A DNA stretch of 35,655 nt from Bacteroidia bacterium (GCA_030430675.1 JAUIKU010000021.1:1-35655); one strand, 5' to 3'. Positions 7,807-16,881 are shown, counted from the first letter of the stretch. The notes: generated by a model not told the origin, from the sequence alone. Program-made: numbers and translations.

Positions 7807-9201
7807 CTAGATAGAATCAAATAGCTGGTACCATTCGAGGTAATCGGGTACCACCGGATGCCAGTCTTTTTGCCGGATTAGCTCCTGGGCCAGGGCCGTT
7901 GCTGCTTCGGGCTCTCCATGGGTAATAAAAACGTGTTTGGGACTTTCACTGAAATTGTCCAGCCATTTCAAAAGCTCAGACCTGTCGGCATGTGCCGAAA
8001 GTCCGGTTATCTGCCGCACATTACAGTTTAACGGAACATTCTGACCAAATATTCTTATGGTAGGTTCTTTGTCCAGAATTTTTCTACCCCTGGTACCGAC
8101 AGCCTGGTAGCCTACAAATAAAACGGTATCGGACTCACGGGGAAGCCTATGGTATAAGTGGTGTAGTATCCTTCCACCGGTACACATACCACTGGCAGAA
8201 ATAATTATTGCATTCTTCCTAATCTCATTGATGGCTTTACTTTCTTTTGCCGATTTACAATATTCGAGCCCTTTATAATCGAATACAGATTCCTCCAACT
8301 CGCTTTGACGCAACTTATGTTCCTTAAAGTGCTTTTTGTACAGGTCAGTTACGCTAATGGCCATGGGACTATCGATATAGACGGCCATCGGAGGTATTTT
8401 TCGTTCCTCCAGCAGTTCTTTCAAATAATAAATTACCAGCTGGGTACGGCCTAAAGCAAAAGCAGGTATCAGGATACATCCTCCATTCTGATAGGTTTCA
8501 TTCACAACCTCCGCCAATGCCTCTTTAGGTGAGGCTGATGGATTGTTCCTGTCTCCGTAGGTGGATTCCACAAATAAGACATCCGCCTGGGTTACAGTTT
8601 CAGGATCTCTTAATACCGGCTGATCATATCTGCCCAGGTCACCTGAAAATACAATGCGCTTGGTTTGAGACTGACCTTTAAGTTCCAACTCAATTATTGA
8701 AGATCCCAGAATATGGCCGGCATTTAGAAATCGTACCGTTATTTTTTCCGTAAGCTCAAACCAGGAGTTTGCAGGCCTCGATTCTATATATGAGAACAGG
8801 GCCTCAACATGCTCAACGGTATAGAGTGGCTGGGGATTGTCATGTCGGGAGTAGCCTTTTTTCCGGGCAAAAGCAGCCTCCTCTTCCTGAATCTTGGCGG
8901 AATCCAGTAACATGATTTCCATGAGGTCCAGTGTGACCGCCGTGCAGTAAACCGGGCCCCGGAAACCCTGTCTGAATAATCTGGGTAAATAGCCTATGTG
9001 ATCGATATGGCTGTGGGTAATCAGTACTGCGTCAACCTCTTCCGGATCCTGTGGAAAGTCCTGCCAGTTCCTGCTTCGCAGTTGCTTTGGTCCCTGGAAC
9101 AGCCCGCAATCTACCAACAGCTTGTAACCATCAATATCCAACAGGTATTTTGATCCGGTAACCGTTCTGGCCGCTCCTAAAAACCGAACCCGTACTGTCA
9201 T
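7807..9201 (-). CDS. Beta-CASP metallo-beta-lactamase ribonuclease
   Basis: A 464-residue member of the beta-CASP branch of metallo-beta-lactamase-fold RNases (TTHA0252/CPSF-73-like). Seen: motif 1 LLVDCGLFQG near 28-37, the zinc-binding HSHIDH at 63-68, the GHILGSSIIEL histidine, the SGDLGRYDQP aspartate, the beta-CASP core with SASGMCTGGRILHHL, then LSAHADRSELLKW and VFITHGEP at the end, which complete the zinc ligands. Known role: endo- or exonucleolytic RNA processing in the cytoplasm. It lies upstream of the sigma operon on the same strand with an 80-base gap, and nothing suggests a functional link to its neighbours. Confidence 0.92.
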   Translation of the reverse strand: MTVRVRFLGAARTVTGSKYLLDIDGYKLLVDCGLFQGPKQLRSRNWQDFPQDPEEVDAVLITHSHIDHIGYLPRLFRQGFRGPVYCTAVTLDLMEIMLLDSAKIQEEEAAFARKKGYSRHDNPQPLYTVEHVEALFSYIESRPANSWFELTEKITVRFLNAGHILGSSIIELELKGQSQTKRIVFSGDLGRYDQPVLRDPETVTQADVLFVESTYGDRNNPSASPKEALAEVVNETYQNGGCILIPAFALGRTQLVIYYLKELLEERKIPPMAVYIDSPMAISVTDLYKKHFKEHKLRQSELEESVFDYKGLEYCKSAKESKAINEIRKNAIIISASGMCTGGRILHHLYHRLPRESDTVLFVGYQAVGTRGRKILDKEPTIRIFGQNVPLNCNVRQITGLSAHADRSELLKWLDNFSESPKHVFITHGEPEAATALAQELIRQKDWHPVVPDYLEWYQLFDSI

Positions 9202-9289
9202 AAATCAACGGGTTGGTGAATAATCAAAGCAGGCACATAGAGCTGATTCAATGAACTAGGGCTATTTAAAAAAGGTGAATTTGAAAACA

Positions 9290-9679
9290 CTAATTCTTGT
9301 GGCTTCCGTCACAATAGGGGAAGTTGGCAGACTTGGTACATCGACAGAATGCTACATTTTTCTTTTCATATGCCTGCCCGTCTTCTGCTATTACCTCGCA
9401 TATTCCTTTCAGGACCAGTGGTCCTCCGGGCATCAATTGAACCTTGGTTTTTTCATTACCTGCTGCTTCCATATTATCGTCTTTAATGGAAAGCGCCCCT
9501 GAGGGGCATTTTCCGACCTGGGTTATTATTTCGTTACTGGAGGCCTGACTTACATCTATCCAGGGTTTTCTCTTTGGATCAAAAACATCTCCCAGTCCTT
9601 GAACACACTTCCCGGAATGAATACATAAATCGGGTTTCCACACTAAAGTTATTTCACCATTTGAATATTCCTTACGCAT
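9290..9679 (-). CDS. Ferredoxin-like (Fer4_19) plus CDGSH iron-sulfur protein
   Basis: A 129-residue two-domain protein. The N-terminal Fer4_19/YjdI-like domain has Cys19, Cys25 and Cys58 in the family context (WKPDLCIHSGKC, then RKPWID, then GKCPSGALSI). The C-terminal CDGSH domain has CRC at 112-114 and PYCDGSH with Cys123 and His127, the three-Cys/one-His ligand set of a [2Fe-2S] mitoNEET-like cluster. It likely handles redox or iron-sulfur transfer in the cytoplasm; the partner is unknown. Its ATG overlaps the stop of the DUF2807 gene by one base (TAATG), so the cytoplasmic redox protein is translated after a secreted adhesin-like protein, an odd pairing. Confidence 0.9.
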   Translation of the reverse strand: MRKEYSNGEITLVWKPDLCIHSGKCVQGLGDVFDPKRKPWIDVSQASSNEIITQVGKCPSGALSIKDDNMEAAGNEKTKVQLMPGGPLVLKGICEVIAEDGQAYEKKNVAFCRCTKSANFPYCDGSHKN

Positions 9680-10383
9680 TAGCCGATTTTTTTTATAGAG
9701 CCACTACCAGAACTGTAGTTGGACAATTTTTCCGGGTTTCCCTTATAGTACACATTTCCACTTCCACTAACACGTGATTCCAAACTATTGTCCACTTGTA
9801 CCCGGCAATTACCGGAACCACTAATTCGCACCTGACAATTTTCAGAGGCCAGGTTTTCCGCATTCAAGTTGCCGGAGCCGCTTATTTGCAGTGTAGTATT
9901 TCTGGCAGATCCCCGCAGTTGCATATTGCCGGAACCAGATATTTTGCTGTCCAGATCTACAGTTTTGATGGACAGGTTTACCTTGCCCGACCCGCTTACC
10001 GCCAGCTGCATGGATCTTGCTTCCAGGGTGTTTTCACCTTTAATATCTCCGGATCCGCTTACGGATACTTGCTCAAACCGGGGATTGGTAATATATATCT
10101 TGACATTTTTGCTGCTCCAGTTCCTCCACCATTTCCAGTCGCTATCCTGTTTGATTATCAGCACACCATCGCTGATTTTTGTTTCAATATGTTCCAGAAC
10201 CTGATCGGAGGCATCGATGACCACCGAGGAGTTATTTCCCTGGGTCAGATAGAGGTCAGCAGACATACCCAGGCTTACTCCCCTGAATTCCCCCACATTC
10301 AAGGTGGTTTTCTGTGCAGTGGCCAGGTGACCACACACCATTAAAAAAATCATTAACAGCGAATTTCTTATCAGTTGTTGCAT
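9679..10383 (-). CDS. Secreted DUF2807 (GIN-domain) beta-helix protein
   Basis: 234 residues from ATG at 10383 (MQQLIRNSLL); a longer frame to 10431 lacks a plausible start and would precede a good signal peptide (cleavage after LATAQ region). The mature protein begins with the GVSLGMSADLYLTQG segment typical of DUF2807, includes SDGVLIIKQD, and then has seven SGSG turns spaced 18-21 residues apart, which implies a regular parallel beta-helix with one turn per rung. It is expected in the periplasm or on the cell surface; the family has no firm biochemical role. It is followed by the ferredoxin-CDGSH gene with a TAATG overlap. Confidence 0.88.
   Translation of the reverse strand: MQQLIRNSLLMIFLMVCGHLATAQKTTLNVGEFRGVSLGMSADLYLTQGNNSSVVIDASDQVLEHIETKISDGVLIIKQDSDWKWWRNWSSKNVKIYITNPRFEQVSVSGSGDIKGENTLEARSMQLAVSGSGKVNLSIKTVDLDSKISGSGNMQLRGSARNTTLQISGSGNLNAENLASENCQVRISGSGNCRVQVDNSLESRVSGSGNVYYKGNPEKLSNYSSGSGSIKKIG
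9700..10059 (-). repeat. Seven-fold SGSG coding repeat
   Basis: Within the DUF2807 gene the encoded SGSG motif recurs with spacings of 21, 19, 19, 20, 18 and 19 residues. On the plus strand the repeats show as CCGGA/GCCGGA-type clusters about every 57 bases. The DNA between them is divergent, so this is a protein-level repeat rather than a recent tandem array. Confidence 0.85.
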
Positions 10384-10507
10384 AATTATAGTATTTAGGT
10401 ACACTATATTAGATAGGCAAGCAGCCTGCAAGGTTGCACCTTATTGAATTTATTTTCGCCTAAATCAATATACTGTTTTAAAATACGCTATCAAAATTGT
10501 TTGAGGC

Positions 10508-11650
10508 ATGATCAGTTACTGGGAACAGCAGAGTCTTACTAAGTTCCAATACGGTGTTATTGGTGGGGGACTGGTGGGGTTATCTACCGCATTGAGCATT
10601 AAAGAATTGCAACCGGAGGCCACAGTAGCGGTGTTTGAAAGTGGGGTTATCCCTGCCGGGGCCAGTACCAGAAATGCCGGGTTTGCCTGTTTTGGCAGTG
10701 TATCCGAACTTCTAACAGATAATGCCATCATGGGAGAGTTAAAAACTGTGGGGTTGGTACAAGATCGCTGGGCAGGGTTAAAACAGTTGAGGGGAAGGTT
10801 GGGAGATAAAGAACTGGACTACCAAAGAAATGGAGGATATGAATTGCTATTTGAATCGAACCTCCACTTTTTGGAACAAATGGAATACCTTAACGATATG
10901 CTTGAACCGGTATTTAAGCAACCGGTGTTTGCCCTTTGTAATGAAAAAATAAAGAAATTTGGCTTCGATCAATCCAGAGTAGCTGCCATGATTTCCAATC
11001 CCCTTGAGGGGCAGTTGGATACCGGTAAAATGATGAGATCATTGATCAACCTGGCCAAAACCAAGCAAATTGAGTATTTAACAGGGGCCCATGTATCAAG
11101 GTTAGATCCTGATTCCAGATCTTCCCGGGTGTTTGTGGAAAGCGTAAATTCGCAACAGGTGCAGTTTCAGTGTACCAAAGTGGCGGTGTGTACCAATGCT
11201 TTCACCACTAGTCTTCTGCCTGGTCTCGATATCCAGCCCGGACGCGGCACTATTCTGATTACCACACCGGTAGCCGGTTTAAAATTTAAAGGAGTGTTCC
11301 ACTATGACTGCGGATATTATTACTTCCGGAATTTGGGAAACAGGGTATTATTTGGCGGTGGGAGAAATAAGGATTTCCACACTGAGCAAACTATCGATAC
11401 CGGTATCAATCAGAAAATTGCGGACCATTTGCAGTATGAGCTTTCTACTCTGATCCTGCCGGAGCAGTCTGCGGAGATCGAACAGTACTGGTCCGGAATA
11501 ATGGCTTTTGGCGGGGACAAAAGACCTCTGGTAGGATTCTACCAACCTGGGATTGCTTATGCGGTAAGATTAGGAGGTATGGGTGTGGCACTGGGCACAC
11601 TGGTGGCGGATCAATTAGCCAACCTGATATGTTTTTCGGAAAATGATTAA
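10508..11650 (+). CDS. FAD-dependent DAO-family oxidoreductase
   Basis: A 380-residue flavoprotein of the D-amino-acid oxidase/glycine oxidase superfamily. Seen: the FAD-binding GVIGGGLVGLSTA near residues 16-28, an ESGVIPAGASTRNAGFACFG segment around 44-64 typical of DAO enzymes, KVAVCTNAFTT for the second nucleotide strand, and near the C-terminus WSGIMAFGGDKRPLVG followed by RLGGMGVALG. It would oxidise an amine or amino acid in the cytoplasm; the substrate is unknown. It starts a plus-strand run with the antiporter gene 22 bases downstream. The upstream 124-base gap is divergent from the DUF2807 gene and shows no clear promoter box. Confidence 0.88.
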   Translation: MISYWEQQSLTKFQYGVIGGGLVGLSTALSIKELQPEATVAVFESGVIPAGASTRNAGFACFGSVSELLTDNAIMGELKTVGLVQDRWAGLKQLRGRLGDKELDYQRNGGYELLFESNLHFLEQMEYLNDMLEPVFKQPVFALCNEKIKKFGFDQSRVAAMISNPLEGQLDTGKMMRSLINLAKTKQIEYLTGAHVSRLDPDSRSSRVFVESVNSQQVQFQCTKVAVCTNAFTTSLLPGLDIQPGRGTILITTPVAGLKFKGVFHYDCGYYYFRNLGNRVLFGGGRNKDFHTEQTIDTGINQKIADHLQYELSTLILPEQSAEIEQYWSGIMAFGGDKRPLVGFYQPGIAYAVRLGGMGVALGTLVADQLANLICFSEND

Positions 11651-11672
11651 ATTACCAGCTATCTGTTGACTT

Positions 11673-13154
11673 ATGCCCGATAAACCCAGGAAAGCCACTT
11701 TAGTCCAAGCCTTTTTTCCAGTAGTCGTCTTGATCGCCATGTTGGGCACTAATGTATACCTGTTTGGGTCCGGGTCCCTGGATGGCTCCAATCAAATTGC
11801 CCTGTTGCTTAGCGCATCGATTGCGGGAGGCATGGCCATAAAGCTTGGTGTAACCTGGAACCGGGTGATCAAGCATATAGTAAATAGTATCAGTTCTGCC
11901 ATGTCCTCAATCCTTATCTTACTGCTGATTGGGGCGCTGGCAGGTACCTGGCTAATCAGTGGCATCGTCCCGGTGATGATTTATTACGGGTTACAGATTC
12001 TGAACCCTACTATTTTCCTGGTGGCTGCCTGTATAGTTTGTGCCATGGTGTCGTTGGCTACCGGGAGTTCGTGGTCTACCGTTGCTACTGTGGGAATAGC
12101 TCTATTGGGGATAGGACAAACACTTGGGATGCAGGAAGGTGTAGTAGGCGGAGCAATTATCAGCGGAGCATACTTCGGGGATAAAATGTCACCCTTATCC
12201 GACACCACCAACCTGGCACCTGCCATGGCAGGCACGGATTTATTTACCCATATCAGATACATGGCTTATACTACCATACCAAGTATATTAATTGCCCTGG
12301 CAATCTATATGGGCATTGGGTTTTTTAGCGATGCCAGTGGTTCTGTAGATGACGTAAACGCAGTACTTGCCGCCATTGAAACAACTTTCAATATCAGCCC
12401 GTGGTTGTTCCTGGTGCCGCTGATTGTTATTGTTATGATCATAAAAAAAGTACCGGCGTTGCCGGCTCTATTAACCGGTGTTTTAAGCGGAGGACTGTTT
12501 GCTATAATTTTTCAACCCCATTTGATCAACCAGATTTCCGAAATAGATAACAGCTTTTTTAAATCAGCTTATGTGGCGGTTATGCAATCCATGTACGGTG
12601 AGATTGCCATTACTACCGATCACGAGTTGGTTAATGATTTGCTCACTACCGGGGGTATGTTCGGAATGCTGAACACTGTTTGGTTGATTTTATGCGCCAT
12701 GACTTTCGGAGGGGCCATGGAAGCGGGAGGACTTTTAAAGAGAATTGCCGCGGAAGTAATCAAAATGGCTAAGGGAACAGGCTCTTTGATCGCTTCAACT
12801 GTGGCGACCTGTGGGTTTTTTAATGTCACTGCTTCCGACCAGTATATGGCCATCGTAGTACCAGGCCGGATGTATGCCGATACCTACCGCGAAAGGGGGC
12901 TGAAGCCGGAAAATCTGAGCAGAACACTGGAAGATTCCGGAACAGTCACATCAGTATTGGTGCCATGGAATACTTGCGGAGCCACTCAGGCTTCGGTATT
13001 GGGAGTGGCAACCATGGTTTATGCTCCCTTTAGTTTTTTTAATATAATAAGCCCGTTTATGACCATGTTGGTAGGGTTTATGGGAATAAAGATCAGGTAT
13101 TTTGAACAACCTGAGGCCGAAGAAGAGCAACTAAAGCAGGTTCAGGCTGAATGA
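11673..13154 (+). CDS. nhaC: Na+/H+ antiporter, NhaC family
   Basis: A 493-residue inner-membrane protein with about 11-12 hydrophobic helices, the usual NhaC length. Family signatures seen: LATGSSWSTVATVGIALLG in the middle, the GAIISGAYFGDKMSPLSDTT loop, and later ATCGFFNVTASDQYMAIVVP followed by the EDSGTVTSVLVPWNTCG segment. Known role: exchange of sodium for protons for sodium and pH homeostasis, consistent with a marine habitat and with the sodium-driven symporter elsewhere in the window. Some relatives exchange malate/lactate or other ions, so the exact substrate is not certain. It ends in a four-base overlap with the exonuclease gene. Confidence 0.9.
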   Translation: MPDKPRKATLVQAFFPVVVLIAMLGTNVYLFGSGSLDGSNQIALLLSASIAGGMAIKLGVTWNRVIKHIVNSISSAMSSILILLLIGALAGTWLISGIVPVMIYYGLQILNPTIFLVAACIVCAMVSLATGSSWSTVATVGIALLGIGQTLGMQEGVVGGAIISGAYFGDKMSPLSDTTNLAPAMAGTDLFTHIRYMAYTTIPSILIALAIYMGIGFFSDASGSVDDVNAVLAAIETTFNISPWLFLVPLIVIVMIIKKVPALPALLTGVLSGGLFAIIFQPHLINQISEIDNSFFKSAYVAVMQSMYGEIAITTDHELVNDLLTTGGMFGMLNTVWLILCAMTFGGAMEAGGLLKRIAAEVIKMAKGTGSLIASTVATCGFFNVTASDQYMAIVVPGRMYADTYRERGLKPENLSRTLEDSGTVTSVLVPWNTCGATQASVLGVATMVYAPFSFFNIISPFMTMLVGFMGIKIRYFEQPEAEEEQLKQVQAE

Positions 13155-13741
13155 TCTTTCCCTCAGATATTACCAAAGAGCAGGTTAATAAACTGCCATT
13201 GCGGGAATACCGGGGACCAATTCAGATCATTGACTCCCAACGGGCATTGACCGGTGCACTAAAAAAATTGCGTCAGTACCCCTATGTGGGATTTGATACC
13301 GAAACTAAACCGGCATTTAAAAAGGGAGTTTATCATTATGTTTCCCTGTTGCAACTGGCTGTGGATGATATGGTGTTTCTGGTACGACTGAATAAGTTGG
13401 GTTTCCCCAATCTGCTAAAAGAATTGTTCAGGAATCAGGACTACCCCAAGATAGGCATAAGTATCAGGGATGACCTGGTGGATTTGAATAAGCTAAGTAA
13501 GTTCAGCCCCGGAGGAATTATTGAACTCAATGAAGTAGCCAAGGAACTGGGTGTGGTACGAGAAGGCGCCAGGAACCTGACTGCTACTTTTTTGGATTTC
13601 CGCATATCCAAATCACAACAGACCTCCAATTGGGAGAAAGAAAAACTGTCCTTAAAACAACAGCGTTACGCCGCCACTGATGCCTGGGTATGCTTCCGCA
13701 TCTACCAAAAACTTATTAATCAGGGATTTATTGAGTTATAA
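13151..13741 (+). CDS. DEDD-family 3'-5' exonuclease (RNase D/WRN-like)
   Basis: A 196-residue single-domain 3'-5' exonuclease. Seen: Exo I VGFDTETKPAF at about 48-58 with the catalytic Asp and Glu, Exo II within KIGISIRDDLVDLNKL at about 99-114, and Exo III QQRYAATDAWVCFRIY at about 175-190 (DEDDy-type Tyr-x3-Asp). There is no HRDC domain, so it is shorter than RNase D and matches the stand-alone exonucleases common in Bacteroidota. It acts on RNA or DNA ends; which is not visible. Its ATG overlaps the nhaC stop (ATGA), so the two are co-translated although no functional tie is known. Confidence 0.88.
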   Translation: MIFPSDITKEQVNKLPLREYRGPIQIIDSQRALTGALKKLRQYPYVGFDTETKPAFKKGVYHYVSLLQLAVDDMVFLVRLNKLGFPNLLKELFRNQDYPKIGISIRDDLVDLNKLSKFSPGGIIELNEVAKELGVVREGARNLTATFLDFRISKSQQTSNWEKEKLSLKQQRYAATDAWVCFRIYQKLINQGFIEL

Positions 13742-13755
13742 GCCATAGCTTATAA
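13736..13755. repeat. Palindrome spanning the exonuclease stop codon
   Basis: TTATAAGC and GCTTATAA form perfect eight-base arms around a four-base loop, with the TAA stop inside the left arm. It sits between convergent genes and may act as a weak terminator, but it is AT-rich and lacks a T-tract. Confidence 0.5.
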
Positions 13756-13766
13756 CCCATAACCCC

Positions 13767-15092
13767 CTATAGTACTTTGGTTTTTCCGGGGACGGGAATT
13801 TCATAAAGCCCGTCTTTGTCGGGTTTTACGGGGGGCTCGCTGTCCCAGGTAAGATTAGCAGGTACCAGGCTCATTTCAGAATTTAAGGCCTCATCCCAGG
13901 AAATAACCTGCCCGGAATAGGTTGCCATTCGTCCCATAATAGCCGTAAGCGTACTGTATGCTCCATTTTCAGCGTCACTAATTACTTCACCGTTCTGAAT
14001 AGAGGCGAACAACTTATCGTGTTCTACTTGATAAGGGTTGGGGTCTTTGCGGTCATTGTGCTTCAGTATCTCCTGGCCGTCCCAGGTGGTAATGGAGTTG
14101 GAAGACATATCGATAGTACCCTTGGTACCCTGGAACACTTCCGTTACCCTGCTCATGGTATTGGGCTGGTGTCGGCATTGACTGGCTATAATGGCGCCGC
14201 TGGGATAAACAAATTCAACGAAGTGATGGTCAAAGATCTCACCAAATTCAGGTCCTTTACGCACTTCGCGTCCACCCATGCCCTGAGCAGATGCCGGGTA
14301 TTCTCCCACGAACCAGTTGGCCACATCGATATTGTGAATATGTTGCTCCAGAATATGATCGCCGCATAACCAAACATAGTAATACCAATTGCGCATCTGG
14401 TACTCCAGCTCACTCTGTCCAGGTTGACGTTCTTTTACCCAAACACCGGCACTATTCCAGTAAACCTGTCCTGATGTGATCTTGCCAATGGCTCCTGCTT
14501 TCAGTTGATCATAAACCATGTTATAGCTGGTTTGGTAGTGTCTTTGTAAGCCAACAACCACATTCAGTTGCTTTTCCTTGGCAACCTGTGCTGCTTTCAG
14601 TACCCGTCTTACTCCCGGGGCATCAGTAGCAACAGGCTTTTCCATAAAAATATGCTTGCCCTGGCTCACTGCATATTCAAAATGCTCGGGACGGAAACCT
14701 GGAGGGGTGGTAAGGATAACCACATCTGCCTGATCTATCGCCGGTTTGTAGGCCTCAAAACCAACATACTTGTTCTTGTCTTTGACCTTTACCTTTTTCT
14801 TGTCTCCCTGAAATTCTTCGTTTATACTGTTCAGGCTTTTGTCCAACCTGTCCTGAAAAGCATCGGCCATGGCCACCAGTTGTACCGGAAACTCTGTGCT
14901 CAGTGCCTGAATGGCAGCTCCGGTACCTCTGCCTCCACAGCCTACCAGGGCAACCTTAATGGTATCGGAGCCAGCAACATGGGCACTAGCGGTTACCGGC
15001 AAGGTAGCGGCCAGCAGGCCCCCGCCTGCAAATGCAGAAGTTTTACAGAATTCTCTTCGGGTAAATATGGAATCTTTATGATTTAATTTCAT
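13767..15092 (-). CDS. Tat-exported Gfo/Idh/MocA-family oxidoreductase
   Basis: 441 residues. The N-terminus carries a twin-arginine signal (FTRREFCKTSAFAGGGLLAA), so the enzyme is folded with its cofactor and exported to the periplasm. The Rossmann motif VALVGCGGRGTGAA follows at about 47-60, then the family's EKPVATD motif near 150-160 and the C-terminal alpha/beta domain with GGREVRKGPEF and HHFVEFVYPSG. Known: these enzymes act on sugars, inositols or their derivatives with bound NAD(P). The sulfatase gene lies 128 bases upstream on the same strand, suggesting shared use in breakdown of a sulfated carbohydrate (inference). Confidence 0.9.
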   Translation of the reverse strand: MKLNHKDSIFTRREFCKTSAFAGGGLLAATLPVTASAHVAGSDTIKVALVGCGGRGTGAAIQALSTEFPVQLVAMADAFQDRLDKSLNSINEEFQGDKKKVKVKDKNKYVGFEAYKPAIDQADVVILTTPPGFRPEHFEYAVSQGKHIFMEKPVATDAPGVRRVLKAAQVAKEKQLNVVVGLQRHYQTSYNMVYDQLKAGAIGKITSGQVYWNSAGVWVKERQPGQSELEYQMRNWYYYVWLCGDHILEQHIHNIDVANWFVGEYPASAQGMGGREVRKGPEFGEIFDHHFVEFVYPSGAIIASQCRHQPNTMSRVTEVFQGTKGTIDMSSNSITTWDGQEILKHNDRKDPNPYQVEHDKLFASIQNGEVISDAENGAYSTLTAIMGRMATYSGQVISWDEALNSEMSLVPANLTWDSEPPVKPDKDGLYEIPVPGKTKVL

Positions 15093-15220
15093 GAGTATTG
15101 TGTTTTGGACAAAATTTTAAAAGGTCATGTTGGGTCTAACCGACTTTAAATTTGGCGATTAATTCTTTATATGCAAAACAGATGTATTACAATATTCCAC
15201 TAAATACTGATGATTTATGG

Positions 15221-16753
15221 TTATCCGGGCAAAGGGACTGCCTCCCCGGTTTCGCGATTAATGGGCATTTGAGCATCTACCTCCTTTAGATAATTGGCCA
15301 GGATGGCTGCCAATTCCATGCGTTTTTCGGGATGTTCCATTGCCAGGTTGCTGGCTTCAGCGATATCTGTCCGAATATTAAACAACTCGTATTGTTGATC
15401 GAAATGGTAGTATACCAGTTTCCAATCCCCTTGTCGTACCACACTGAAAGCACCCACTCCCGGCCCGCTGGGTCCCCAAACATTTGGAAAATGCCAAAAC
15501 AAGGGCCGGGACGCTGTTGATATCTGATCTCCTTTCAATAATGGTACAAAGCTTTGACCGTCGATAGTTTGTACCGCGTCGAACTGCTGGATACCGGCAA
15601 CTTCCAGTACGCTGGGAAAAAAATCTTCGATGATCAGATACTCATCAGTTTCTGATTCGGGTTGCACCACCCCAGGCCATCTAACCAGCATGGGCTCTCT
15701 GATCCCACCTTCGCGACAGGATCCCTTTCCGCTGGCCAGTGGTTTGTTATGGGTATGCGGCTCACCTCCCCGGGCAATGGCGCTGAGACCTCCATTGTCC
15801 GACATGAACAAAACCACGGTGTTTTCAGAAAGGTTATTCTCATCGAGGTAGTCCAGAATCCTGCCCACACTGTGATCCATGGTTTCAATCATGGTGGCAT
15901 AACTTGCTTCGATAGAATCCAAACCCAGGTCGAGGTAATGCTGCAGGTATTTTTTATTGGCCATGATGGGGCCATGAACGGCGTAATAGGACATATATAG
16001 AAAAAATGGTTGCTGGGTGCGATCCAACTCAGCGAGTGTCTCGTTGGTGAGGGCTTCTGTTAAATAAATGTCCTGCCCATGATATTTTTCTAACCCCGGA
16101 ACCGGCCAGGGTGAGTCACTGAATTCTGCAGTGTTTCCAAAATTTTTGGTGCCGTAATAGCTTTGTGGGGCACCAGCGGCATGCCCGGCAATGTTCACAT
16201 CAAATCCCAGGTTTTGAGGATCGGCTCCGGGAGTATTAATCGCGCCAAAATGTGCTTTACCAACATGAATGGTGCGGTAGCCGTTTTGACTGAGGATCAT
16301 AGGTAGAGGAGTGGCATGTACTGCGTTGGGAATTGCTTCTGGTGAAACCCCATTGACGTTCCACAGCGGGAATTCAAATTCCGGATGATCGGTCTCCCTG
16401 GGTTTTAATTCATTAGGCTGAAGGGTCCAATTGGTAACCCGGTGCCGGGCGGCATTCATTCCGGTAATCAGACTTACCCGTGTGGGTGAGCATACCGGCG
16501 TGGCATACGCCTGGGTAAACTTCATTCCTTCTGCCGCCAGGCGCTCCATATTGGGAGTCCTGTAGCGTTTGTTAAACTCCGTTGTTTCCGTCCAAAATGG
16601 AACGGAAGTATCTTGCCAGCCCATGTCATCGACTAAAAATAAAACGATGTTAGGGGTGGTGGACTTTGTTTCCGGTTCGGGTTGGGAACAGGCATGGAGA
16701 AATAAGCCGATAATTATAATGGGGAAAGAATATCTAATGAGATCTTTATTCAT
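15221..16753 (-). CDS. Lipoprotein sulfatase
   Basis: About 510 residues from the ATG at 16753 (MNKDLIRYSF); an ATG at 16762 adds three residues. The signal ends at the lipobox LFLHAC, so it is a periplasmic or surface lipoprotein. Seen: FLVDDMGWQD with the calcium-binding Asp pair, CSPTRVSLITG with the Cys that becomes formylglycine (C-x-P-T-R), GKAHFG, YYAVHGP, and FMSDNGG with late metal ligands. Length is normal for family S1. It hydrolyses a sulfate ester, probably on a carbohydrate, and needs a formylglycine-generating enzyme encoded elsewhere. The substrate is unknown. The Gfo/Idh/MocA gene follows on the same strand. Confidence 0.92.
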   Translation of the reverse strand: MNKDLIRYSFPIIIIGLFLHACSQPEPETKSTTPNIVLFLVDDMGWQDTSVPFWTETTEFNKRYRTPNMERLAAEGMKFTQAYATPVCSPTRVSLITGMNAARHRVTNWTLQPNELKPRETDHPEFEFPLWNVNGVSPEAIPNAVHATPLPMILSQNGYRTIHVGKAHFGAINTPGADPQNLGFDVNIAGHAAGAPQSYYGTKNFGNTAEFSDSPWPVPGLEKYHGQDIYLTEALTNETLAELDRTQQPFFLYMSYYAVHGPIMANKKYLQHYLDLGLDSIEASYATMIETMDHSVGRILDYLDENNLSENTVVLFMSDNGGLSAIARGGEPHTHNKPLASGKGSCREGGIREPMLVRWPGVVQPESETDEYLIIEDFFPSVLEVAGIQQFDAVQTIDGQSFVPLLKGDQISTASRPLFWHFPNVWGPSGPGVGAFSVVRQGDWKLVYYHFDQQYELFNIRTDIAEASNLAMEHPEKRMELAAILANYLKEVDAQMPINRETGEAVPLPG

Positions 16754-16881
16754 AGGTATCAAAATATGGTCACTAGTTTAAAAACGGAGTAAAACAGTTT
16801 AATTAAGGCGATCATTATATTCAAATCTTTAAGAAACAGAAATACCGGAGTAAATTCAAGTGTCAAGTAAGTTTCCATATC

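Noticed and set aside
9700-10059. Possible CRISPR-like or tandem DNA array
   Set aside because: The period is near 57 bases but only the SGSG codons recur; intervening DNA differs and is coding, and there are no cas genes.
9796-10344. A 182-residue plus-strand ORF
   Set aside because: It lies antisense to the DUF2807 gene and its open frame results from the regular SGSG coding repeats; the translation has no domain and no promoter.
10384-10507. Promoter or riboswitch in the divergent gap
   Set aside because: I found no full TAnnTTTG box on either strand and only a broken GC-rich partial dyad (GCAAGCAG with CTGC and TTGC), too weak to call.
14568-15086. A 172-residue plus-strand ORF
   Set aside because: Antisense to the Tat signal and Rossmann domain of the Gfo/Idh/MocA gene.
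15093-15220. Promoter for the Gfo/Idh/MocA gene
   Set aside because: Minus-strand AAATTTTG fits seven of eight -7 positions, but no -33 TTG is at a proper distance, so it was not called.
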